In this document: positions 54,818-62,133 of the stretch, piece by piece
Position numbering within the stretch: position 1 is the first letter of the stretch
Layout of the letters: the number at the start of each line of letters is the position of its first letter
DNA from: Gammaproteobacteria bacterium UBA2675
GTDB lineage: Bacteria; Pseudomonadota; Gammaproteobacteria; Pseudomonadales; Pseudohongiellaceae
Assembly (NCBI GenBank): GCA_002354805.1
Contig: DEMH01000004.1
Coordinates: forward strand, 195,150-259,149
DNA length: 64,000 bases
Reading direction: 5' to 3'
The notes under the pieces: model-generated
The model's input: the letters and a program-made list of their open reading frames with translations, nothing else
Database searches by the model: none
What the model was told of the DNA's origin: nothing
Made by a program: the position numbers and the translations under genes

Positions 54818-56305
54818 ATGAGCCCAACCGCCCCCATCATCTCCAAAGTCTGGAGCTTCTGCACCACGCTGCGCGACGACGGTGTCGGCTACGGTGACTA
54901 TCTGGAACAGCTCACCTACCTGATCTTTCTGAAAATGGCCGATGAATACTCCCGGCCGCCTTACAGTCGTGATGTAGGCATACCGGAAAAGTACAATTGG
55001 GCCAGTCTGAAAGCCAAACGCGGCGCTGAGCTGGAAGTACATTATGTTGAGCTACTGCGCGAGCTCGGCACGCACAAAGGCATGCTGGGGCAGATTTTCA
55101 CCAAGGCGCAGAACAAGATCCAGGATCCCGCCAAGCTATACCGTCTGATCGACATGGTGGACAGCACGCAGTGGGCAATCATGGAGGCTGATGTCAAAGG
55201 GGACATCTACGAAGGCTTGCTGGAAAAAAACGCCGAAGATACCAAGTCTGGTGCCGGGCAGTACTTCACACCGCGGGCCTTGATTCGCGCCATGGTCGAA
55301 TGTGTGCGACCGGAACCCATGAAAACTATCGCAGACCCGGCCTGCGGAACGGGCGGATTTTTTCTCTCTGCTTATGACTTTCTAGTCAATCAGCACAAAC
55401 TCGATAAGCGGCAGAATGCCTTTCTGAAACGTCAAACATTTTTTGGCAATGAGATCGTCGCCAACACTCGTCGTATGTGCCTGATGAACATGTTCTTGCA
55501 CAACATCGGGGAGATTGACGGTGAAAGCCTGATTTCCCCCAATGACGCCCTGGTGGCGCAAAGCCCGCAGAGTTTTGACTATGTGTTGGCCAATCCTCCC
55601 TTTGGCAAAAAAAGCTCGATGAGTTTTACCAATGACGAGGGCGAGCAGGAAACTGATGAGCTAACCTATAACCGACAGGACTTCTGGGCGACCACCTCAA
55701 ACAAACAGCTGAATTTTGTGCAGCATATCCGCAGCATGCTCAAAACTACCGGTACAGCGGCCGTTGTTGTGCCAGACAACGTCTTGTTTGAAGGTGGAGC
55801 AGGTGAAACAGTGCGTCGCAAGCTGCTGGAAAACACAGAGCTGCACACCATTCTGCGACTGCCCACCGGCATTTTCTATGCGCATGGCGTTAAGGCGAAC
55901 GTCTTGTTTTTCGACAACCGTGAAGCCAGCCCAAACCCTTGGACTAAAGAGGTTTGGTACTACGATTACCGTACCAACGTGCATCACACACTGAAGAAAA
56001 AGCCGCTGCGTTATGAGGATCTTGCCGAGTTTATCGCCTGCTACAACCCGGAGAACCGGCACAAACGTATACCCACCTGGGATGCCGACACCAACCCGGA
56101 TGGCCGCTGGCGCAAGTACAGTTATGAAGAGCTGGTGGCCCGTGACAAGGCCAGCCTGGATGTGTTTTGGCTGAAAGACAAAAGCCTGACGGATTTGGAA
56201 AACCTGCCGGAGCCGGATGAGCTGGCGGAGGAGATTATTGAAAATCTGGAAGCTGGCCTGGAGAGTTTTAGAGCGGTTCTGGCCGGATTAAATGGGAGGA
56301 CCTGA
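54818..56305 (+). CDS. hsdM: Type I restriction-modification methyltransferase subunit (HsdM)
   Basis: This 495-residue N6-adenine DNA methyltransferase has a helical N-terminal HsdM domain (LEQLTYLIFLKMADEY), motif I DPACGTGGFF (from residue 173) and catalytic motif IV NPPF (from residue 259). It protects host DNA and, with HsdS and HsdR, forms the restriction enzyme. It should be the partner of the hsdR and hsdS genes 11 kb upstream, there being no other in the window. Its own upstream region (54764-54817) may hold a promoter (TAAACT-like -10), allowing expression apart from hsdRS. Confidence 0.93.
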   Translation: MSPTAPIISKVWSFCTTLRDDGVGYGDYLEQLTYLIFLKMADEYSRPPYSRDVGIPEKYNWASLKAKRGAELEVHYVELLRELGTHKGMLGQIFTKAQNKIQDPAKLYRLIDMVDSTQWAIMEADVKGDIYEGLLEKNAEDTKSGAGQYFTPRALIRAMVECVRPEPMKTIADPACGTGGFFLSAYDFLVNQHKLDKRQNAFLKRQTFFGNEIVANTRRMCLMNMFLHNIGEIDGESLISPNDALVAQSPQSFDYVLANPPFGKKSSMSFTNDEGEQETDELTYNRQDFWATTSNKQLNFVQHIRSMLKTTGTAAVVVPDNVLFEGGAGETVRRKLLENTELHTILRLPTGIFYAHGVKANVLFFDNREASPNPWTKEVWYYDYRTNVHHTLKKKPLRYEDLAEFIACYNPENRHKRIPTWDADTNPDGRWRKYSYEELVARDKASLDVFWLKDKSLTDLENLPEPDELAEEIIENLEAGLESFRAVLAGLNGRT

Positions 56306-56388
56306 CGTGCGCGTAGACGCTTGGCAATGTCAGGTGTCTGAGGCAAACTGTTGTCCCTGAACAAGGTAACTCCACGAGATTTACAAGT

Positions 56389-56937
56389 ATGCCCAAATCA
56401 CTCGCCGACCAACTTTTGAAGGCCGGCCTGGTTGACCAGAAAAAGGTCAAGCAGGCGCAGAAAGAGCAGCGTCAACAGAACAAACAGCCAAAACAGAAAA
56501 AGGGCGCTGCGGCTCCAAATGACACACAGCTTCGTATTGAGCAGCAACGTGCGGAGAAAGCCGAGCGTGACCGGCAGTTGAACCTGCAGCGCGTCGAGGC
56601 CGAACGACAGAAGGCCATGCGGGCGCAGGTTAAACAGATGCTGGAGCACAGCGGCATCAAGACAGATGGTGAGGTCCGGTTTAATTTTACTGACCCCAAC
56701 AGCAAGAAAATAAAGCAGGTCTATGTCAGCCAGAAGCAGCAGGACCAACTGGCCGCGGGTTTGCTGGCCATATGCAGTGATGGCAGTCGGTATGTTGTAG
56801 TGCCTGCGACAATCGCGGACAAGATAGCTGAGCGCTTTGCAGAAGCTGTCATTTTCAGAGCCGACCAATCAACTGATGCCACTCATGATGATGACCCCTA
56901 CAAGGACTACCCGATTCCCGACGACCTGATGTGGTAG
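56389..56937 (+). CDS. DUF2058 (YaiL-like) protein
   Basis: This 182-residue protein matches the DUF2058 family. The N-terminal SLADQLLKAGLVDQKKVKQA is followed by a highly charged Lys/Gln-rich coiled coil (about 25-85) and a small globular domain (about 90-160; VRFNFTDPNSKKIKQVYVS), ending in an acidic tail. Family members are nucleic-acid-associated by name only; no function is established. It marks the return to ordinary chromosomal genes after the island. Confidence 0.88.
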   Translation: MPKSLADQLLKAGLVDQKKVKQAQKEQRQQNKQPKQKKGAAAPNDTQLRIEQQRAEKAERDRQLNLQRVEAERQKAMRAQVKQMLEHSGIKTDGEVRFNFTDPNSKKIKQVYVSQKQQDQLAAGLLAICSDGSRYVVVPATIADKIAERFAEAVIFRADQSTDATHDDDPYKDYPIPDDLMW

Positions 56938-56962
56938 GCAGGTAAGCTAAAGGACAATGGCT

Positions 56963-58207
56963 ATGAGTGCAGCAGACTTCCTGGTTGCCTCCAAACGGTG
57001 CGAAATACAGGGGCTGACAAGTTTTCTGGCGCTGGGTGAGCTGGTGTCAGCTATCGGTGCGCTGGTGCATGCTTTGCAGAGAGAGCGCGGTGCATCGAAT
57101 ATGTATCTGGCTTCAGGCGGTCAGGACTACCAGGACCGCTGGCAGGCCATTCAGAAGCAGGTTGATAGGGAAACTGCCAATTTTCACCAGACACTTAGTC
57201 GCGCCAACGCCGAGCTGGGTGTGTTTTCAGGCGGCGCGCGCCTGTTCAGCCGGATAGCCAGTGCCGTTCACCTGTTGACAGGTATTGCTGTGCTGCGTGG
57301 CCAGGTGCTGTCGCGAAAGCTTGCGCTGACCAAAGTAACAGACGCGTATTCGCAGGTGATTCAATCATTGCTGGGCGTTGTGTTCGAAACCGCAGATGCC
57401 GCATCGGATCCGGCAATTTCGCGAGGCCTGGTCGCTCTGTTCAACTTCATGCAAGGCAAGGAGCTGGCTGGTCAGGAACGAGCGCTTGGATCGGCTGGAT
57501 TTGCTGCCCGTAAGTTCACCTCCGAGCAGACGACCCGGCTGCAACACCTGGTTGAATCCCAGGAGCGTTGCTTTGAAGTTTTTGCCCAGTTTGCCGATGA
57601 GCGTTCTTTGCGTCTGTGGTCTGAGCTTGGAAGCGCAGCCATTATGCCTGAGTTGAGGGGGCTGCGAGCGCTTGCCGCCCGCGGTGGCAGTCCTGGTGAT
57701 GAGTCGCTGGCTGACCGCTGGTTTCGGATAGCCACCGAGCGCATTGATGCCATGCATGACATTGAACAAAAACTGCAGTTGGCATTGAAGCAGTTGTGCC
57801 AGGTGCAACTCTCTGAGGCCAGGCAGCTCTTGGACTGCAATCAGATTGCCCTCGAAGAGCTGGATAGGCAACAGGACCCTGACAATACCGTTTTTCTGGT
57901 GCCGGTCAGCACGGCAGACGCCAATAGTTCCGTTACTGAACAACCCCCAGTGGGTCGCTCAATGATGGAATTACTGCAATTTCAGGCGCGACGCCTGCAG
58001 GAAATGGGAGCCGAGCTGGATGCAGCCAAATCGGCGCTGGAGGAGCGCAAAGTGCTCGAGCGCGCCAAGCTGATTTTGATGAAGCATCGAGGCCTGAATG
58101 AAGATGAAGCTTACCGGGCGCTGCGCCAGGCCGCGATGAACCAGAGCCGTCGCCTGATTGATGTGGCACGTTCAGTGATTGAGATGGCCGACGTTCTGCA
58201 GCCGTAA
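56963..58207 (+). CDS. nasR: NasR-like nitrate-sensing antiterminator (NIT-ANTAR)
   Basis: This 414-residue cytoplasmic protein has a four-helix NIT nitrate/nitrite-sensing domain (about 25-300; ALQRERGASNMYLASGG) and a C-terminal ANTAR RNA-binding domain (about 350-410; ERAKLILMKHRGLNEDEAYR). On binding nitrate or nitrite, NasR binds paired hexaloop hairpins in leader RNAs and prevents termination. Matching hairpins precede both nrtA and nirB here. ATG at 56963 is preferred because AAGGA lies 8 bases upstream; ATG at 56957 is too close to it. Confidence 0.92.
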   Translation: MSAADFLVASKRCEIQGLTSFLALGELVSAIGALVHALQRERGASNMYLASGGQDYQDRWQAIQKQVDRETANFHQTLSRANAELGVFSGGARLFSRIASAVHLLTGIAVLRGQVLSRKLALTKVTDAYSQVIQSLLGVVFETADAASDPAISRGLVALFNFMQGKELAGQERALGSAGFAARKFTSEQTTRLQHLVESQERCFEVFAQFADERSLRLWSELGSAAIMPELRGLRALAARGGSPGDESLADRWFRIATERIDAMHDIEQKLQLALKQLCQVQLSEARQLLDCNQIALEELDRQQDPDNTVFLVPVSTADANSSVTEQPPVGRSMMELLQFQARRLQEMGAELDAAKSALEERKVLERAKLILMKHRGLNEDEAYRALRQAAMNQSRRLIDVARSVIEMADVLQP

Positions 58208-58267
58208 CCGTGCCAGGCAGTCAAACTGCCAGAGTAGTGGCCAGCATTGCCAGCCACTTAAGGCTGC

Positions 58268-59065
58268 TCAGGCAGCCAGTTCCTGCTGATTGTGGCCACC
58301 ATACAGAAACTTCAGCACCTCCTGGCGATAGTGGTTGTATTGCGTGTCGTTGGCCATGGCCAGACGATCACGTGGTCGCGGCAGTTTAACATCAAGAATA
58401 TTGCCGATACGCGCGTTCGGGCCAACTGTCATCATGACGATTTTATCTGAGAGCAGCACGGCCTCATCGACGTCATGGGTAATCATGATAACGGTGTTGT
58501 TGAGGCTGGCATGAATGCGCATGACCTCGTCCTGCAGGTGAGCGCGCGTCAGCGCGTCGAGGGCACCAAATGGTTCATCCATCAGCAACACCTTCGGTTC
58601 CATGGCAAGTCCACGTGCGATGCCAACCCTTTGCTTCATGCCGCCGGAAATCTCGTGCGGATACTTGTCCAGCGCATGCGTCATATGCACAAGATCAAGG
58701 TTATGTAAGATCCAGTCCCGAATCTCCGCGGGGCTGCGTTTCCCCTTGAATACCTGTGCAACAGCAAGTTCAACGTTCTGATAGACCGTCAGCCACGGCA
58801 ACAGCGCATGATTCTGAAACACAACAGCCCGATCGGGCCCTGGCGCATTAATCTCCTTGCCCTCCAGAATGACACCGCCTTCGGTGGCCTGATAAAGACC
58901 GGCCACGATATTCAGCACAGTCGATTTGCCACATCCAGAGTGGCCAATCAGGGATATGAATTCACCCTTGTTGACATGTAGATTGACCTTATCCAGCGCA
59001 CGAAATGTGCTGCTCTTGGTGGTGAATTCGATACTTACATTGCTGAGTTCCAGATAACTTCTCAT
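58268..59065 (-). CDS. nrtD: Nitrate ABC transporter ATPase (NrtD-like)
   Basis: This 265-residue ABC ATPase has Walker A GHSGCGKST, Q-loop VVFQNHALLPW, signature ISGGMKQRVGIARGL, Walker B VLLMDEPFGALD and the switch His in ITHDVDEAV. The pattern is that of the NrtC/NrtD/TauB/SsuB group. It lacks the extra solute-binding domain of NrtC. It powers uptake of nitrate (or nitrite, cyanate) with the two upstream genes. An AGGAG site lies 8 bases before the ATG. It is convergent with nasR, 60 bases apart; small GC-rich hairpins lie between them without a T-run. Confidence 0.9.
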   Translation of the reverse strand: MRSYLELSNVSIEFTTKSSTFRALDKVNLHVNKGEFISLIGHSGCGKSTVLNIVAGLYQATEGGVILEGKEINAPGPDRAVVFQNHALLPWLTVYQNVELAVAQVFKGKRSPAEIRDWILHNLDLVHMTHALDKYPHEISGGMKQRVGIARGLAMEPKVLLMDEPFGALDALTRAHLQDEVMRIHASLNNTVIMITHDVDEAVLLSDKIVMMTVGPNARIGNILDVKLPRPRDRLAMANDTQYNHYRQEVLKFLYGGHNQQELAA

Positions 59066-59100
59066 GCGTTTCTCCTGTGCTTTTATCGTGACGACGCTGT

Positions 59101-60087
59101 CTACCGCAATACCGTGCTTTTGTCCCAGCTCATGCGGCGCTGCAACAGCAGCATCAGCTTGTCCAACAGAAATCCGATCAGGCCGATCGCGAGCACGGCC
59201 ACCATGATTCTCCCGAGTGAGTCCGAGCTGCCATTCTGGAATTCATCCCAGATAAATTTACCCAGCCCCGGGCTTTGTGCCAGCATTTCCGCCGCGATCA
59301 GCACCATCCAGCCTGTTGCCAGTGACAGACGCATGCCAGTAAAGATCATCGGAATGGCTGACGGCAGTACAATTTTTCGCACGTGTTGAAGAGCCGGCAG
59401 CTGTATGACCCGACTGACGTTTACCAGATCCTTGTCTACACTGGCGACACCAACAGTTGTATTGATGACCGTAGGCCAGAGGCAACAGAGGGCAACAGTA
59501 ATGGCGGAGGTCAGAAATGCCTTGCTGACCAGCGGGCTTTCCGTAACGTACAGGGCGCTGACAACCATGGTAACCAGCGGCAGCCAGGCCAGTGGAGACA
59601 CTGGTTTGAATACCTGGACTACCGGATTGACGACACTGTACATGGTATTGCTCAGGCCACAGACAATACCAAGCGGTATTGCTACCAGCATGGCAAGCGT
59701 GAACCCGAAAGCGACAGTAATCAGACTGGTTTTTATCTGATCCAGAAAAGTGGGTCTACCCGTATAGTCGCGAACCTGAATGTCAACGTCAGGATTTGCA
59801 GCGAGTCGCTCGGCATTACGCTGATCCTGTCGAGCGTAAAATTCCCGGCGCCGATCCTGCTCACGCACATGATCGTCATACAGACTCTGGGTCTGGCTCC
59901 ATACCTGCTGTGGGCCCGGAAATTTACCCAGTGCCGTATCGATACGGCTGGCCCCCAGCTCCCACAGCAGGACAAAGGCAATGATGCCAAATACGGTCAG
60001 CGTCCAGGATCGGAGCAGTGCAGACATGTCGACGCCAGACATGCGGCTGAGAAGTTCGCTGGTCATTACCCGGGTTCGTCGCAACAT
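59101..60087 (-). CDS. nrtB: Nitrate ABC transporter permease (NrtB-like)
   Basis: This 328-residue inner-membrane permease has one N-terminal helix, a hydrophilic periplasmic insertion (about 55-125) and five further helices. The EAA-type loop for ATPase contact is visible near LPALQHVRKIVLPSAIPMI, and the preceding PLAWLPLVTMVVSA is typical of NrtB/SsuC permeases. It starts 12 bases after nrtA and ends 35 bases before nrtD, so the three genes form one operon. Confidence 0.9.
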   Translation of the reverse strand: MLRRTRVMTSELLSRMSGVDMSALLRSWTLTVFGIIAFVLLWELGASRIDTALGKFPGPQQVWSQTQSLYDDHVREQDRRREFYARQDQRNAERLAANPDVDIQVRDYTGRPTFLDQIKTSLITVAFGFTLAMLVAIPLGIVCGLSNTMYSVVNPVVQVFKPVSPLAWLPLVTMVVSALYVTESPLVSKAFLTSAITVALCCLWPTVINTTVGVASVDKDLVNVSRVIQLPALQHVRKIVLPSAIPMIFTGMRLSLATGWMVLIAAEMLAQSPGLGKFIWDEFQNGSSDSLGRIMVAVLAIGLIGFLLDKLMLLLQRRMSWDKSTVLR

Positions 60088-60099
60088 CGTTACTACCTC

Positions 60100-61506
60100 T
60101 TACAGTATTTCGTCTTTCAGGCCGATGGACAGTGACTGCAGATACGCATTCGGCTGTGTGCCATCGTAGGGGATGCCATCTATGAATTCGTCCTGGGTTG
60201 GTCTGTAACCGGACTCGGTGGCGAAGTCAGGAAAATCTTCAAGGCCCAGAATGCCCTCATTGATCAGGTCTTCAGCGGCCTGTTGATAGATGTCAGGCCG
60301 ATAGACCTTTGCTGCAGTTTCAAAGTACCACTCATCACTTTTCGGTTCGCTGATCTGACCCCAGCGGCGCATCTGGGTGAGATACCAGATGGCGTCTGAA
60401 TAATACGGATAGGTCGCATGATGTCGGAAGAAGACATTGAAGTCCGGGACTGATCGAACCTCGTCCTTTTGATACTCAAAGGTGCCGGTCATGGAGTTTG
60501 CGATGACCTCATAGTCGGCACCTACATACTCACTGCGAGAAAGAATTCGAGCGGCTTCTTCCCGGTTTGCATTATTCTCCGCATCCAGCCATTTGCCAGC
60601 GCGTAGCAGCGCTTTCACCAGCCTGACGGCGGTGTTCGGATTTTCACGAGCGAACTCCTCTGTCATGCCCAGCACTTTTTCCGGGTTGTTCTTCCAGATT
60701 TCGTAGTCGGTGATTACTGGTACACCGATGCCGCGATAGATTGCCTGCTGGTTCCATGGTTCACCGACGCTGTACCCGAGGATTGTGCCCGCATCCAGGG
60801 TAGCAGGCATCTGCGGCGGTGGTGTCACTGAGAGCAGAACCTCGGCACTTAATGTTCCAGCGGTATCGCCCTTATGTGGAGCATAGAAGCCTGGGTGAAT
60901 ACCGGCTGCCGCCAGCCAGTAGCGTAATTCATAATTGTGCGTCGATACCGGAAACACCATGCCCATATTGAAGGGCATTCCCTGCTGGCGGTACTGGTCG
61001 ACTACCGGACGCAACGCGCTGGCTGAGACTGGTCGCTTGACCTCACCGTTCTCGGTTTCCAGATGTGGCAGCATCTTTGACCAGATATCGTTGGAAACTG
61101 TGATGGCGTTGCCATTCAGGTCCAGGCTGAGCGGTGTGATGATGTTTGCCTGAGTGCCATAGCCGATTGTCGCTGCAAGTGGCTGCCCGGCGAGCATGTG
61201 GGCAGCATCCAGGCGCCCGTCAATCAAGCCATCCAGCAGCACTCGCCAGTTTGCCTGAGGCTCAAGAGTGACGTACAGGCCTTCGTCTTCAAAATAGAAT
61301 TTCTCATAGGCGATTGCCAGAGGTGCCATGTCGGTCAGTTTGATAAAACCAATAGTCAGCTCTGCTTTTTCCGGCCAACCAGTTTCGGCGTGAGCAATGT
61401 TTGCTGTCCCAGCACCAGCTGTCAGTGAACCCACTGCCAATGTAACTGCACGCATACAATTGATGAATCGGTTCATAATGTGTGCTGGTTTTCCTTGCTG
61501 CTTCAC
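60100..61506 (-). CDS. nrtA: Nitrate ABC transporter substrate-binding protein (NrtA-like)
   Basis: This 468-residue exported protein has a signal sequence cleaved near AHAETG. A periplasmic binding fold of the NrtA/CmpA type follows: ELTIGFIKLTDMAPLAIAYE, ANIITPLSLDLNGNAITVS, and GYSVGEPWNQQAI, which lines the anion site. The GTG at 61506 has a strong GAGGGGG site 6 bases upstream; an ATG at 61476 would shorten the leader but still leave a signal. The long 5' leader carries NasR-type control elements. Confidence 0.88.
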   Translation of the reverse strand: MKQQGKPAHIMNRFINCMRAVTLAVGSLTAGAGTANIAHAETGWPEKAELTIGFIKLTDMAPLAIAYEKFYFEDEGLYVTLEPQANWRVLLDGLIDGRLDAAHMLAGQPLAATIGYGTQANIITPLSLDLNGNAITVSNDIWSKMLPHLETENGEVKRPVSASALRPVVDQYRQQGMPFNMGMVFPVSTHNYELRYWLAAAGIHPGFYAPHKGDTAGTLSAEVLLSVTPPPQMPATLDAGTILGYSVGEPWNQQAIYRGIGVPVITDYEIWKNNPEKVLGMTEEFARENPNTAVRLVKALLRAGKWLDAENNANREEAARILSRSEYVGADYEVIANSMTGTFEYQKDEVRSVPDFNVFFRHHATYPYYSDAIWYLTQMRRWGQISEPKSDEWYFETAAKVYRPDIYQQAAEDLINEGILGLEDFPDFATESGYRPTQDEFIDGIPYDGTQPNAYLQSLSIGLKDEIL

Positions 61507-61527
61507 GGTAACCCCCTCGCTTCAAGT

Positions 61528-61582
61528 AAAAAAAAGCGCCCACAGTCGTCAGGCATTTTAGGTACCTTGCGTCTGTGGGCGC
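61528..61582 (-). terminator. nrtA: Intrinsic terminator in the nrtA leader
   Basis: On the minus strand GCGCCCACAG (61582-61573) pairs perfectly with CTGTGGGCGC (61545-61536), followed by eight T (61535-61528). It lies upstream of the nrtA start and shares its 5' arm with the second ANTAR hairpin, so the two folds exclude each other. Confidence 0.9.
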
Positions 61583-61590
61583 CATTGCCC
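61577..61590 (-). promoter_or_regulatory. nrtA: ANTAR target hairpin P2 of the nrtA leader
   Basis: On the minus strand GGGC-AAUGGC-GCCC forms a 4-bp GC stem with a hexaloop having A at position 1 and G at position 4, the two bases conserved in ANTAR targets. Its 3' arm is part of the terminator's 5' arm, which explains how NasR binding would block termination. Confidence 0.8.
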
Positions 61591-61606
61591 GTTATCGGAT
61601 CGGTTG

Positions 61607-61620
61607 GCCCGTCTTTGGGC
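61607..61620 (-). promoter_or_regulatory. nrtA: ANTAR target hairpin P1 of the nrtA leader
   Basis: On the minus strand GCCC-AAAGAC-GGGC has a hexaloop with A1 and G4. After a small bulge, a lower stem can add about five pairs (TCGGT with ACCGA). It lies 16 bases before P2, giving the paired arrangement expected for NasR. Confidence 0.78.
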
Positions 61621-61645
61621 TACCGACAAATGTCACGAGGGCTAA

Positions 61646-61661
61646 TGCAGGAAGTGTGCCA
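61646..61661 (-). promoter_or_regulatory. nrtA: Sigma-54 promoter for nrtABD
   Basis: The minus-strand element TGGCAC-N5-CTGCA has the diagnostic GG and GC separated by exactly 10 bases. It lies just upstream of the P1 hairpin, so a transcript starting about 12 bases downstream of GC would include P1, P2 and the terminator. Confidence 0.8.
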
Positions 61662-61775
61662 GAGCCAGCGAACGACTATGGGTATCACACTTAACTCATT
61701 GTCCAGGCGGAGACTTGGTCTGGATTCAGTGCGCAATACAGGGCCCCGGTATACGCATGTCATTCGGCGGTAGTT

Positions 61776-61792
61776 CGCATTCTTTTGGTGCG
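61776..61792. promoter_or_regulatory. Candidate NtrC-binding site between the divergent promoters
   Basis: CGCATTCTTTTGGTGCG agrees at most conserved positions with the NtrC consensus (TGCAC-T-N4-TGGTGCA). It lies about 115 bases upstream of the nrtA sigma-54 promoter and 155 upstream of the nirB one, suitable distances for an enhancer shared by both. Confidence 0.55.
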
Positions 61793-61946
61793 TCGTGCAC
61801 AACAATCAAGCATCTGTGCGAAACAAAAAACTGGCTTCTTCAATGCAGAAACATTCGGTATAAAAATTGATCGCCGCCTGTTTTTTCCTGAATACAAAGG
61901 ATTTTATTGGCCGTTGAGTACCTCGATCTGACTCTGTGAAAGCATC

Positions 61947-61962
61947 TGGCACAGGAATTGCT
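61947..61962 (+). promoter_or_regulatory. nirB: Sigma-54 promoter for nirB
   Basis: TGGCAC-AGGAA-TTGCT is essentially a perfect sigma-54 -24/-12 element with 10 bases between GG and GC. Transcription should begin near 61973, 20 bases before the P1 hairpin. Confidence 0.88.
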
Positions 61963-61992
61963 GGCGTCATTGCAGAATTAATTTAATCAGGC

Positions 61993-62010
61993 CTGCTCAA
62001 CGGCGAGCAG
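61993..62010 (+). promoter_or_regulatory. nirB: ANTAR target hairpin P1 of the nirB leader
   Basis: CTGCTC-AACGGC-GAGCAG is a perfect 6-bp stem with a hexaloop carrying A1 and G4, the NasR/ANTAR recognition pattern. Confidence 0.85.
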
Positions 62011-62032
62011 ATACTGCAGACAAAAGTACACC

Positions 62033-62046
62033 GGGCAAAGGCGCTC
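62033..62046 (+). promoter_or_regulatory. nirB: ANTAR target hairpin P2 of the nirB leader
   Basis: GGGC-AAAGGC-GCUC forms a 4-bp stem (one G-U pair) with an A1/G4 hexaloop. It overlaps the 5' arm of the following terminator, as in the nrtA leader. Confidence 0.75.
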
Positions 62047-62081
62047 ATGACACGAACACTCGTGTTATGAGCGCCTTTTTT
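62039..62081 (+). terminator. nirB: Intrinsic terminator in the nirB leader
   Basis: A stem of about 16 bp (62039-62054 with 62061-62076, one G-U) closes a 6-base loop and runs into six T (62076-62081). It ends 52 bases before nirB and would cut the transcript short unless NasR acts. Confidence 0.9.
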
Positions 62082-62133
62082 GTTTTCTGGCTTGCAGAAA
62101 ATCGAATCGCCCGAACGAGCGCAGGGGATAGAG

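Noticed and set aside
38624..56305. Integrative element with integrase or tRNA attachment site
   Set aside because: No integrase, transposase, tRNA or flanking direct repeat could be seen around the island.
62055..62060. Loop of the nirB terminator as a third ANTAR hexaloop
   Set aside because: The loop reads AACACT; position 4 is A, not the conserved G.
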